Assembly (NCBI GenBank): GCA_913061145.1
Contig: CAJXUQ010000002.1
Span: 124,001 to 188,000, forward strand
Source: an uncultured Haliea sp.
GTDB taxonomy: Bacteria; Pseudomonadota; Gammaproteobacteria; Pseudomonadales; Halieaceae
DNA: 64,000 nucleotides
Direction of reading: 5' to 3'
The translations under genes and the position numbers were made by a program. The notes beneath the pieces were generated by a model that was not told where the DNA came from, made no database searches, and saw nothing but the letters and a program-made list of their open reading frames with translations. Positions 7,150 through 15,128 of the stretch are shown one piece after another. Position 1 is the stretch's first letter; each line of letters opens with the position of its first letter.

Positions 7150-8502
7150 TCACTCCAGCAGGGACTGGGCAAAGATCAGCAATATGATCAGCGGGCAGAA
7201 CACACGCACATAGCCCGGCCACAGCTTCCAGAACAGGCTGTGTTCGACACCGGCGTTGCCCTTGCGCAACTCCTGCAGCAGCGTGTCGCGGTGCCATACC
7301 CAGCCCGCATACAGGCAGAACATGAAGCCGAGTAGCGGCTGGCTGTAGCGCGTCGTGACGGCGATGACCAGCCCGAACAGTGCCTCGAAATTCAGCAGAA
7401 TAACTGTGCTGACCAGCGCAATCGTCGCACCGATCACCAGTACAGCGGGTTTGCGGGCCACGCCGTGCTCCTCGATGGTGTAGGCAACCGGTACCTCCAG
7501 CATGGAGATCGAGGAGGTCAGTGCGGCGATGGTCATCAGGAAAAAGAACACCAGGCTCACACCAATACCCGCCAGGCCCATGCTGTCGAACAGCTTGGGC
7601 AGTACCGTGAAGATCAGCGTGTCTTCCGAAATCAGCGCACCGCCCGCGGTAAAAATTTCCACGCCGCTGTTCAGGGCCACGTACATGGCAGGCAGCACCA
7701 GGAAACCGGCCAGTACGGCGATACAGATGTCGACCAGCGTAACCAGGCCCCCCACAACGGGCAGGTTTTCCCGATCGCTGATATAGGAGCCGTATATCAG
7801 CATGGTACCTACGCCCAGGGAGAGCGAGAAAAAAGCAGCCCCCAGTGCTTTGACAATCAACCCCGGTGCCAGCGCACGCTCAAAATCCGGCAGCAGGTAG
7901 ACACGCAGGCCCTCCATTGCCCCGTCCAGGGTCAGTACATAAATGACCAGCAACACTAGCGACAATAACAAGAGTGGCATCAGGCGACTGGACCAGCGTT
8001 CAATGCCCTGCTGTACACCCTCGGAGATGATGCCGACGGTCAGCGCCATGAAGATCAGCATGAAGACCAGATTTCGCGAGAAACTGAAGTCCGTAAGCCA
8101 GTCGCTGGCGGCGCCCATTCCGGCGAGATCGGTGAGCGCGGCCAGGCAGTGAGCCAGCATCCAGCCGGCGACAATCGCATAAAAGCTGAGGATAAAGCTG
8201 GCGACAACTAAACCGATGACGCCCGTGCCGCCGCCAATGCTGCGCAGCACACGGTTCGGAGAGATCTGGCGCAGGGCACTGACCGCATTGGCATGCGCAT
8301 GACGGCCGATAATCAGCTCCGCCATCAGCGCCGGGTAGGCCAGGGTAAAGGCGAGAAACAGATAGACCAGAAGGAAAGCGGCGCCGCCGTTGCTCGCGGC
8401 CTGCGTCGGGAACCCCCAGATATTGCCAAGCCCTACGGCGCTGCCCGCGGCAGCCATGATGAAGCCAAAGCGCGAGCTGAACTCGCCGCGGGGAGATGCC
8501 AT
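7150..8502 (-). CDS. Sodium-dependent transporter, neurotransmitter:sodium symporter (NSS/SNF) family
   Basis: Sodium-coupled uptake of an amino acid or related solute across the inner membrane. The 450-residue product has the NSS hallmark in helix 1 (AAAGSAVGLGNIWGFP, near residues 16-31) and about 11-12 hydrophobic segments, ending in a short cytoplasmic tail. Bacterial members are related to LeuT, Tyt1 and MhsT. The ATG at 8502 fits the family N-terminus (ASPRGEFSSRFGF); the open frame extends further upstream to 8589 without similarity and would overlap the AsmA gene. The substrate cannot be assigned from sequence. Confidence 0.9.
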   Translation of the reverse strand: MASPRGEFSSRFGFIMAAAGSAVGLGNIWGFPTQAASNGGAAFLLVYLFLAFTLAYPALMAELIIGRHAHANAVSALRQISPNRVLRSIGGGTGVIGLVVASFILSFYAIVAGWMLAHCLAALTDLAGMGAASDWLTDFSFSRNLVFMLIFMALTVGIISEGVQQGIERWSSRLMPLLLLSLVLLVIYVLTLDGAMEGLRVYLLPDFERALAPGLIVKALGAAFFSLSLGVGTMLIYGSYISDRENLPVVGGLVTLVDICIAVLAGFLVLPAMYVALNSGVEIFTAGGALISEDTLIFTVLPKLFDSMGLAGIGVSLVFFFLMTIAALTSSISMLEVPVAYTIEEHGVARKPAVLVIGATIALVSTVILLNFEALFGLVIAVTTRYSQPLLGFMFCLYAGWVWHRDTLLQELRKGNAGVEHSLFWKLWPGYVRVFCPLIILLIFAQSLLE

Positions 8503-8566
8503 AAAAATGTCCGTAAGTGCCTGCCGGGTAGTGGCGCAAAGTGTAGCACGGTGATGTGGTGCGGGC

Positions 8567-11500
8567 TTATTGCGCGAGCATGACTTCACAGGGCCGCGTC
8601 GTGTCAGACTGCGACCGACTGCCGCCGAAGATTTTCACCAACAAACGCGGGACGAAGAGCATGGCTTCGGCGGAAATGTCCAGGGTGGCAGCGATGGGGG
8701 ACACGCTGGTGCGTGGGCTCGCCATGTCCCCGCGCAGGCTGATGCTGGAGGGGAACTGGATGCTGCGCGACTTGGACCGCGGCGTCAGTGTCAGGGCGAG
8801 GGTGCGCTTGGGCAGGTTGAAGCTGCCTACGCCAGTGGCGATCATGTTGGGTGATTCGACGAACAGGCTGTCGGTGCGCGCAATCCCGTCCTCCAGGGTG
8901 AACTGCGCCATGGTGCAGTCCAGAAACGTGGATTTTTCCAGTGCAGCACCCGAAAACAGCCAGGTCAGGATGCCGGTCGCGAGGACATCGTAGGCAGCGC
9001 CCTCCACGGTCGCATTCTCCAGCGCAAAGGCCATGCTGCCGTCCAGCTGCTGCAGCAGCTCCGCCCCCGTGGCGCCCCGGGCGCTCACTCCGCCACGCAG
9101 GTTCAGTGAGCCGCTGATATCCGTCTCGATACCCAGGTCGCGGCTCAGTGTATTGAGGGGAATCGACTGTGCCTGCCCCGCAATACTCACTCCCGGTGGG
9201 TCCAGACTGATATCGACGATGCCACGAATAGCGGCCGGCGCCGTATCGTAGTTGAAGTCGAACTGGTCGAGCAGATAGGTGGTGCCACTGCCGCTGATGT
9301 GGACATTGATATCGTCAAAGCGCGTAATCTCCCCCCGCAGACTGCCCACCTGCAGCGCTAAATCCACCGGGTAGCGTGGCAGCTTCGCGAGCAGCTGTTG
9401 TACCGAGGTGGCCTGCGCGTCGGCATCCACTTCCGTAACCTGTTGAGCGTCCGGAGTGCCCGCATCCTTGCTCGCCGCTTGCAGGCCGAGATCCTCCAGT
9501 CGCACCATCGCGGAAGACAGCGCTGCTCGCAGGCTGTCCAGGCTGCCGTTGCTGTGTGTCACCTCGACTGACAGTGCGAGATCGGTCTCATCCAGACGCG
9601 TGTCCGCCTGCAGCCACGCCGAGCGCGTATCTGCGGTCATTTGGATTTCGCCGACCACAGGCTTCAATGGCAATCCGGTGAGCGTTGCGAGCCAATCCCG
9701 GTCCTCACTCGCGTAGCGTATGCTCGCCGCTGTGCGCCAGTCTGCTTCCCGATACTGCGCTTCGCCACTGATTTTCAGGTTCAGCGCCGCATCCTCCGAG
9801 CTGCTCAGTTCCAGTTTGTCCAGGCTGTAGGCCGATTGTGCTCCGCGCAGCGCAAAGCTGCCCTGCAGGCTGCCGAGTGCTGTCGGTGGCTGCAGGTCGG
9901 GTGCGAAACCTGCGAGCAGGGCATCGAGGTTGAGTGTCCGAACCTCCGTGTTGAGGGCGAGTTCCCGGTCGCCGGCTACATCGTTAAGGGTACCCGTGAT
10001 CAGCACATCGCCGGGTGCGCCACGGAGCGCAGCGCGAATGTCGGTCAGGGACACTCGGGCGGCAGCGTAGGTAACGTCGGCATCGACGCTCAGCACCCCG
10101 AGTGAGGGCAGTTCCAATGCCACAAAGCTACCCAGCGCAGAGGCCTCAGGCGCGAGCGCCTGTAGCGTCGCGCGCACGGTGGCGGGCGTATAGGCAGCGT
10201 CACGGGACAAGCGCGTATTCAGCTTGCTGATGTCGATGGTGAGATGCTCATGGGAGAGCTGTGCGCTGCCGTCTGCCAGTATCAGCTTGGCGTCGGTGCC
10301 ACTGATCCGCGCCTTTGACTCGAGTGCGAACCCGGGTGGCAGGTCAGCGCCGAACCAGCGTCCGGGTTCCTGCAGGTCGGTGCTGGTTGCGCTGACGGCA
10401 AGCTCGATGCCGGAAGCCCGTTCGCCGCCGGCGGCCGTATCGATGGCGACCCGGGCGACCTCGCCTGCGACCTGCAGGCGTGTGCCGTCTGCGCGGCCGA
10501 CTTGACCCCTGATGTTGTCTACACGCAGCGCTCCGTCATTTTCGCGCAGTTCGGCTGCCAGTTGCCAGGGACCGGGATCGACTGAAGGTGCCTGCCCCAG
10601 CCAGGGACTGAGAACAGCCAGTGCGGGAGCAAAGGCGTGGAGGGTGAAGGCGGTGTCAGGCGGCAGATCTGTACTGCCCAGCGAGCCAGGCCCCGAAGAC
10701 CCGTTCAGGGCGATCCACAATCCCTCGCTGCTGGTGGTCACAACGGTCAGCTGCTCAATGGCGGGGTTGGCCAGGGTGCCTGAAAGGGCGATGCTGGCCC
10801 GGATCCCGCCCAGCGGCGAGAGGTCGAGGTCCAGCCAGCGCAGGAAGTATTTTGCGGAATCCAGTTCACCTGACGCGATCAGCGAGAGTCTGGGGTCGGG
10901 ATTTCCCTGGCTTGCCATCGAACCGCTGGCCTCAAAATAATAGGCTGGACGGTTGTCGAGCTCGAACCTGGCGTCGGACAGGGAAAAACTGCCGAGGTCA
11001 CCCTCCAGCTTGCCCTGCAGCGCCAGCGCCCCAGCCAGCGGGGGTGCCTTTGGAAAAGCGCTCATGAAGGTCTCGACCTGCGCAAATGCGGCGTCCACCG
11101 TGACATCAAACTGCAGCGATTCGCCGGAGGCGGTCAGCTGCCCCGAGAGTGAGCCCTGCGTACCGGCCTCCGGTGCAGACAGCTGTGCCCTGAACTGGAC
11201 GCTCCCGCTGTCGCTGAAGATTTCCTGTGCGGTGAGGTCCAGGTTGACGTCCAGCGGTGCGCCGTCGAGGTCCGCCAGAAGGCTCGCGCGAAAGGCGTTC
11301 CGGCCCACGCGACCGCCCCGAATATCTCGCAGGGGGAAGATGGAGACATCACCGTCCTGATTCACCACATGCACGGTGTCCACTTCCAGGTTCTCGGGCA
11401 GGAAACGCAGGTACTGCAGCCACTGTGCCGGTGTGGGGTCCTCGCTGGCGTCGTCTGCGGAAACATAGATCACGATGCTGCTGCTCTTCAGTGAAGTGGC

Positions 11501-11791
11501 TTCGAGATTGGTATGCCAGAGGTCAGCAAACCGGGAGCGCCCCTCGAATGCGAGTACAGTGATCAGCGCCGGTCCATCAGAGCCTTGCGGATACAGGCTC
11601 AGTGTGTCAAAGCGCACACTCATCCCGGCGGGCGAGACCTGCAGGCCGTGCACCTCCAGGCGGTAGTCAGTGAGGGCGGTCGTGCCCCAATGTAGCGTTT
11701 TTACCAGAACCGCAGGAAACGAGAGCAGGGAGAACACGGCAATGGGGACCAACAGCAGCAGGGCTAGCGGTATGATCCAGATCTTGCGCAT
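8567..11791 (-). CDS. AsmA-like family protein (large envelope protein)
   Basis: Large protein of 1074 residues with one N-terminal membrane anchor (IWIIPLALLLLVPIAVFSLL, residues about 4-23). A long beta-rich periplasmic region follows, typical of AsmA/TamB/YhdP-type proteins thought to form grooves that carry lipids between the two membranes. The C-terminal AsmA_2-like part is recognisable from SLNLRGGVSARGATGAELL and FVESPNMIATGVGSFNLPKR, ending near RGDMASPRTSVSP. I chose the ATG at 11791 because the anchor follows immediately; another in-frame ATG is at 11812. It stands alone, divergent from tRNA-Leu. Its exact subfamily and cargo are uncertain. Confidence 0.75.
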   Translation of the reverse strand: MRKIWIIPLALLLLVPIAVFSLLSFPAVLVKTLHWGTTALTDYRLEVHGLQVSPAGMSVRFDTLSLYPQGSDGPALITVLAFEGRSRFADLWHTNLEATSLKSSSIVIYVSADDASEDPTPAQWLQYLRFLPENLEVDTVHVVNQDGDVSIFPLRDIRGGRVGRNAFRASLLADLDGAPLDVNLDLTAQEIFSDSGSVQFRAQLSAPEAGTQGSLSGQLTASGESLQFDVTVDAAFAQVETFMSAFPKAPPLAGALALQGKLEGDLGSFSLSDARFELDNRPAYYFEASGSMASQGNPDPRLSLIASGELDSAKYFLRWLDLDLSPLGGIRASIALSGTLANPAIEQLTVVTTSSEGLWIALNGSSGPGSLGSTDLPPDTAFTLHAFAPALAVLSPWLGQAPSVDPGPWQLAAELRENDGALRVDNIRGQVGRADGTRLQVAGEVARVAIDTAAGGERASGIELAVSATSTDLQEPGRWFGADLPPGFALESKARISGTDAKLILADGSAQLSHEHLTIDISKLNTRLSRDAAYTPATVRATLQALAPEASALGSFVALELPSLGVLSVDADVTYAAARVSLTDIRAALRGAPGDVLITGTLNDVAGDRELALNTEVRTLNLDALLAGFAPDLQPPTALGSLQGSFALRGAQSAYSLDKLELSSSEDAALNLKISGEAQYREADWRTAASIRYASEDRDWLATLTGLPLKPVVGEIQMTADTRSAWLQADTRLDETDLALSVEVTHSNGSLDSLRAALSSAMVRLEDLGLQAASKDAGTPDAQQVTEVDADAQATSVQQLLAKLPRYPVDLALQVGSLRGEITRFDDINVHISGSGTTYLLDQFDFNYDTAPAAIRGIVDISLDPPGVSIAGQAQSIPLNTLSRDLGIETDISGSLNLRGGVSARGATGAELLQQLDGSMAFALENATVEGAAYDVLATGILTWLFSGAALEKSTFLDCTMAQFTLEDGIARTDSLFVESPNMIATGVGSFNLPKRTLALTLTPRSKSRSIQFPSSISLRGDMASPRTSVSPIAATLDISAEAMLFVPRLLVKIFGGSRSQSDTTRPCEVMLAQ

Positions 11792-11850
11792 ACGATGTCC
11801 CGACGCATCCATCGAAGAGGCCAGTGTAGCACGGCCACCATCCCGATTTT

Positions 11851-11878
11851 TTGCCACCACACAGCGCTGTGCTATGAT
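11851..11878 (+). promoter_or_regulatory. Promoter of tRNA-Leu(UAA) with GC-rich discriminator
   Basis: TTGCCA (11851-11856), a 16-bp spacer and TATGAT (11873-11878). The next bases are GCGCGCCGCG, a discriminator typical of promoters under stringent (ppGpp/DksA) control. The predicted start is near 11885, leaving about 27 nt before the mature tRNA. Confidence 0.7.
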
Positions 11879-11911
11879 GCGCGCCGCGCGGGTCCCGCGT
11901 CATTGCCCAGG

Positions 11912-12000
11912 GCCCGGGTGGTGAAATTGGTAGACACAGGAGACTTAAAATCTCCCGACTGGAAGCAGTCGTACCGGTTCGATTCCGGTCCCGGGCACCA
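11912..12000 (+). tRNA. tRNA-Leu (anticodon UAA)
   Basis: An 89-nt class II tRNA with acceptor strands GCCCGGG (11912-11918) and CCCGGGC (11990-11996), discriminator A and an encoded CCA. The anticodon loop reads ACTTAAAAT with TAA in the centre. A long variable arm and the GGTTCGATTCC T-arm are present. It decodes UUA (and UUG by wobble). An AT-richer stretch with a PEP-CTERM gene follows directly. Confidence 0.97.
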
Positions 12001-12683
12001 CCAAATCGCAGGCAATAAAAAGCCCACCGAAGTGGACTATGATTAACTAATCCGCTTTACGCTGTCTCTTCAGGCGGCATGTCTGGATCGCCACTGCGAA
12101 GCGAGTCGCCAGCATTCATCCACAGTGTCCGCTTAGGCACTGAATCTCTCGTTTCTCGAAGTTGCGCTTGATATCTACGGAGGTGTTACCGGACACAGTG
12201 AGACGAGGCACCGTCCACTTGAGTATCTGCTCTAGCTGCTGGAGTAGCAGAACATTGCGCCCAATTTTGCGCAAAATCTCATCCATAACTGTTTGTAGCT
12301 CCAAGGGCGTTCCCAGGCGCTGGGTCAACGTGTCTTATTAATCCGATGTCAGCACGTCGAGTTCGTCACTTCCCTCAACACCGCATAGTTGCGCTAAGAC
12401 CATAGCCGCTAGCGGTTTCTGTTTACGGATTCTCGTACCGAGAAACGAATGTGGGGGCCGATTGCGGTGGTACATGTATCGGTCCGGTTGATGTCGCAAT
12501 TTTTTACACAGTCTTGTTTCGGAATCCTGCCAGATTGTACTAAATCGCTGTTTTATAAAGTTTTTAATGATGGGGGCACGAAAAATGCTTTCCTGGTGGA
12601 GGTGAAACAGCAGGTCACATGACTGCCCTGCAGTTGGCACTTGGTAATTCGGCCAATTTTGAGCGAGAGTGGGGAAACACAAC
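12001..12683. other. AT-richer stretch between tRNA-Leu and the PEP-CTERM gene
   Basis: Noticeably poorer in G and C than the surrounding DNA. It contains one possible small gene on the minus strand (12116-12328) and otherwise nothing I can name. I see no direct repeat of the tRNA 3' end, no integrase and no insertion-sequence ends. The 144-codon open frame at 12338-12772 on the minus strand runs through the start of the PEP-CTERM gene and has no recognisable features. Confidence 0.5.
12116..12328 (-). CDS. Possible remnant of a small conserved hypothetical gene
   Basis: A 70-residue frame whose first 40 residues (MTQRLGTPLELQTVMDEIL, then RKIGRNVLLLQQLEQILK) resemble the N-terminus of a longer family of conserved hypothetical proteins found in Pseudomonas and relatives, as I remember it. 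Those continue for another 100 or more residues after a similar LLLQQxExxLK helix, whereas this frame ends with TGA at 12118-12116. It may be a decayed 5' fragment left in an unstable region beside the tRNA, or a small gene in its own right. The family match is from memory and weak. Confidence 0.35.
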   Translation of the reverse strand: MTQRLGTPLELQTVMDEILRKIGRNVLLLQQLEQILKWTVPRLTVSGNTSVDIKRNFEKREIQCLSGHCG

Positions 12684-13373
12684 ATGGCATACATAAATTC
12701 GAAGGCGCGCATAGCGTGGTTTTTGGGTGCGTTCATATCAGTGGCATCTGCCGGTAGTAATGCGGGGGTCATTCTGAGCGCAGTGAGCGGAACAATTAAT
12801 AGCGGTGGCCCTGGGTTTGGGACGTTAGCGGAAACGCTGAACCAGAGTGGACTCGATACCGGTTACACGAGTGGCGTAACAGATTTCGATACCTACTTAG
12901 CCACAGATCCACTGCATACAATCGCATTTTCTGGCTTTGAATGGTTCGCGGAAACTGGAATAACAGGCGCCAGCGTTACATACGATCTTGGTGCGGCAAC
13001 TGTGATTGATGCCTTGGCACTATGGAATGAAGAAAGTGCCGGTATCCTGACACTTGACGTGCTCGGGTCATTAGACGGCGTTAGCTTTGCTTCCATCGCC
13101 TCCGGTCTAATGCCAACCGACAACGTGCTCGCAGATGGAGCTTATGGGGCTGACGTGTTCCAGTTTGCCGCTCTGAGCACACAGTTTGTGCGGTTAGACT
13201 TCACCGGCGGTCCTGACGAATCTCAGGGTGGCTTTACGGGCGGTGCAATTGCGGAGATCGCGTTTAGGCAAGGAGTGATTGAACCGCCATCAGATGTTCC
13301 CGCTCCCGCAACTATCGCTTTAATTGGCCTGGGTCTTGCCGGCCTGGGTTGGAAGCGTCGCAGAAAAGCGTAG
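12684..13373 (+). CDS. PEP-CTERM sorting domain protein with F5/8 type C-like region
   Basis: Secreted protein of 229 residues. An N-terminal signal peptide (about residues 8-30, ending near SAGSNAG) is followed by a beta-rich region. The pattern VTYDLGAATVIDALALWNE and the later FVRLDFTG recall a discoidin/F5-8 type C fold. The C-terminus is a PEP-CTERM tripartite signal: VPAPA, a hydrophobic helix (TIALIGLGLAGLGW) and a basic tail KRRRKA. Such proteins are cut and anchored by an exosortase during export. ATG 12684 is preferred over the GTG at 12669. Base composition is lower in GC than the flanking genes, which hints at transfer. A strong terminator follows. Confidence 0.85.
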   Translation: MAYINSKARIAWFLGAFISVASAGSNAGVILSAVSGTINSGGPGFGTLAETLNQSGLDTGYTSGVTDFDTYLATDPLHTIAFSGFEWFAETGITGASVTYDLGAATVIDALALWNEESAGILTLDVLGSLDGVSFASIASGLMPTDNVLADGAYGADVFQFAALSTQFVRLDFTGGPDESQGGFTGGAIAEIAFRQGVIEPPSDVPAPATIALIGLGLAGLGWKRRRKA

Positions 13374-13392
13374 ACTGACCTGCTGATTTACG

Positions 13393-13414
13393 AGCCCGCT
13401 TCGGCGGGCTTTTT
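13393..13414 (+). terminator. Rho-independent terminator of the PEP-CTERM gene
   Basis: AGCCCGC (13393-13399), TTCG tetraloop, GCGGGCT (13404-13410), then TTTT. The gene stop is 20 bp upstream. Confidence 0.9.
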
Positions 13415-13419
13415 ATCGC

Positions 13420-13440
13420 CTTGGCATTAATATTGCCAAG
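13420..13440. repeat. Inverted repeat CTTGGCA/TGCCAAG
   Basis: Perfect 7-bp arms (13420-13426 and 13434-13440) around TTAATAT, directly after the terminator. A second imperfectly related hairpin (AGCGAG, ACCG, CTCGCT; 13454-13469) follows. No T-run follows either, so they are not simple terminators. Function unknown. Confidence 0.5.
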
Positions 13441-13590
13441 CCTTAATACAATAAGCGAGACCGCTCGCTGCCGTAGCGTTTTGACTCACCCGCATCTGGT
13501 GGGAAGCGGCCGCTAAAACAGAAATGCCTGGTCAATAACGCAGCCCGGGATAGCGTGCTGGATGGCAGACGCCACCACACGCAGTGCAAC

Positions 13591-14250
13591 TCAGCAACAC
13601 ACCGACTTTAACAACGCCAGTGGGTCGGCCCCGAACAGGCTGGGGTGTGCAAACAGAAGTACCGTCCACAACACACAACCCAGAATGGTACCCAGCAGCG
13701 CATTGCGATCCAGGTGTCCGGCGGCGAGGCCGGAAACCAGCCCGGCGTGTGCCGGTGTCGCGTCGCGGTTTGCGCGTCGCTCGAGGAATCCGATCCCCAC
13801 GATGCCAAACAGAGCCGAGCCACCGAATAGCAGTAGCGCGGGCCACTCACCATTGGCTGGTATGTGTGCTGCGCCCCACAAGGTCAGCCCCCAGACGAGG
13901 GGGTGCCTGGTCCAGCCGATAATCCCGGGTCGCTGCGGGTCGAAGCCGTCGCTGCGGAAGGCTACGGAGTAGGGGTTGGGTGTCAACGCGCCCACGGTGA
14001 TCAGCACCACGGCGAGCAGTGAACACGCCGCGGCGAAGGGGTAGGCCCACACGGGGGTTGCCCAGAGTACCGTGCGATCGGCCCCCAGCAGGGCCAGAAT
14101 CACCCAGCCAAGCAACACGACAGACAGCAGGGAATAGGCGCCCAGGTAAACGCGTCGGCCAAGGCGTGCGATAAGCCAGGGACGCAGTGCCGTGCGCGAT
14201 ATCAGCACATGGCTCAGAACAAAGGCGCTCATGGCGAGAATTACCTGCAT
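13591..14250 (-). CDS. NnrU family membrane protein
   Basis: Inner-membrane protein of 219 residues with about five to six hydrophobic segments and the NnrU-family motif TPNPYSVAF followed by RPGIIGWTRHPLVWGLTLWGAAH (two parts of one conserved loop and helix near residues 90-130; His residues likely important). NnrU proteins were first seen beside denitrification genes and resemble the PEMT-like methyltransferase/isoprenylcysteine fold, but the reaction is unknown. No denitrification gene is nearby, so the name should not be read as a role in nitrogen metabolism. Stands alone, divergent from the dUTPase gene. Confidence 0.85.
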   Translation of the reverse strand: MQVILAMSAFVLSHVLISRTALRPWLIARLGRRVYLGAYSLLSVVLLGWVILALLGADRTVLWATPVWAYPFAAACSLLAVVLITVGALTPNPYSVAFRSDGFDPQRPGIIGWTRHPLVWGLTLWGAAHIPANGEWPALLLFGGSALFGIVGIGFLERRANRDATPAHAGLVSGLAAGHLDRNALLGTILGCVLWTVLLFAHPSLFGADPLALLKSVCC

Positions 14251-14492
14251 AGGTGGATGCGCTCCGGTCTCGATGTCTGGTGCATTGTCAGTCCTTCGGG
14301 TTGATGTTCAGGTGGCGGCAGGCCCCCGCAATGCCGCGCCTTGCCGCATCAAATTAGCGCACTCGATCGTCGAAGGCGAGTCAGCGCTCCGGTACACAGG
14401 GGGCACAACGGGTATCTGCTGCGCACGCAGCGTGGTGCCATATCCCCGGCGCTGCTATCCTAGCGCCTGATTTCCAGGGCGAGGCAACACAG

Positions 14493-15128
14493 TTGAAACA
14501 GGCATTGGCAACCATGCTCACCATGCAGGACAGGATGAACACGCGGATTCATCCGCGGTGGATTGAGCAGAAGTTTGCGTGGTATCGCGCGCTTTGGATC
14601 GAATGCGGTGAGCTCATCGAACACTTTGGCTACAAGTGGTGGAAGAAGCAGACACCCGATATGGAGCAGGTGCGCCTGGAAGTGATCGATATCTGGCACT
14701 TCGGCCTGTCGGCGCTGTTTGATGGAAAACAGGGTGTCGCGGCCATGGCGGAGCAGATCGCCATGGCGCTGGAGGATTTTACCCCCGCGGGGCTCGACGT
14801 GCGCGAAGCCACCGAGGCGCTGGCGCTGCATGCCCTGCAGACACACGGGTTCTGCCCGCAGCGTTTCTGGGAGCTGATGCATGCCGCTGACATGGATTTC
14901 AACCAGCTTTACAGCGCCTATGTGGGCAAGAATGTGCTGAATTTCTTTCGCCAGGATCACGGCTACCAGTCGGGCAGTTACCAGAAGGTCTGGCAGGGCC
15001 GGGAAGATAATGAGCACCTGGTGGAGATCCTGGCTGCCCTGGACAGCGCCGCGCAGGATTACGCCGACCAGGTGTACCAGTGCCTGCAGGCGCGGTATCC
15101 GGGGCCGCGGGCAGACGGCAGCCAATGA
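14493..15128 (+). CDS. dUTP diphosphatase, dimeric all-alpha type
   Basis: Hydrolyses dUTP to dUMP and pyrophosphate. The 211-residue product is of the all-alpha NTP-PPase (MazG-related) superfamily. It has the metal-binding motif WIECGELIEH near residues 36-45 and the second motif LEVIDIWHF near residues 66-74, with a late tyrosine/lysine segment (NVLNFFRQDHGYQSGSY). This is the Leishmania/Campylobacter-type dimeric enzyme and unrelated to trimeric Dut. The start is probably the TTG at 14493, 8 nt after GAGG; an ATG at 14514 would remove the first seven residues. Its stop overlaps the start of the next gene as ATGA, so the two are coupled. Confidence 0.88.
   Translation: MKQALATMLTMQDRMNTRIHPRWIEQKFAWYRALWIECGELIEHFGYKWWKKQTPDMEQVRLEVIDIWHFGLSALFDGKQGVAAMAEQIAMALEDFTPAGLDVREATEALALHALQTHGFCPQRFWELMHAADMDFNQLYSAYVGKNVLNFFRQDHGYQSGSYQKVWQGREDNEHLVEILAALDSAAQDYADQVYQCLQARYPGPRADGSQ

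Noticed and set aside
9641-10105. 154-codon plus-strand open frame inside the AsmA-like gene
   Set aside because: Antisense shadow of a 1074-residue coding region with consistent codon pattern on the minus strand.
12338-12772. 144-codon open frame on the minus strand
   Set aside because: It runs antisense through the start and signal peptide of the PEP-CTERM gene and has no motif or good ribosome site.
11912-13600. Possible integrated element with attachment sites at tRNA-Leu
   Set aside because: I looked for a second copy of the tRNA 3' end after the PEP-CTERM gene and saw only a short GCCCGGGA match; no integrase is present.
13591-14250. Role of the NnrU protein in nitric oxide reduction
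   Set aside because: No nir/nor genes in the window; the family is much wider than denitrification.
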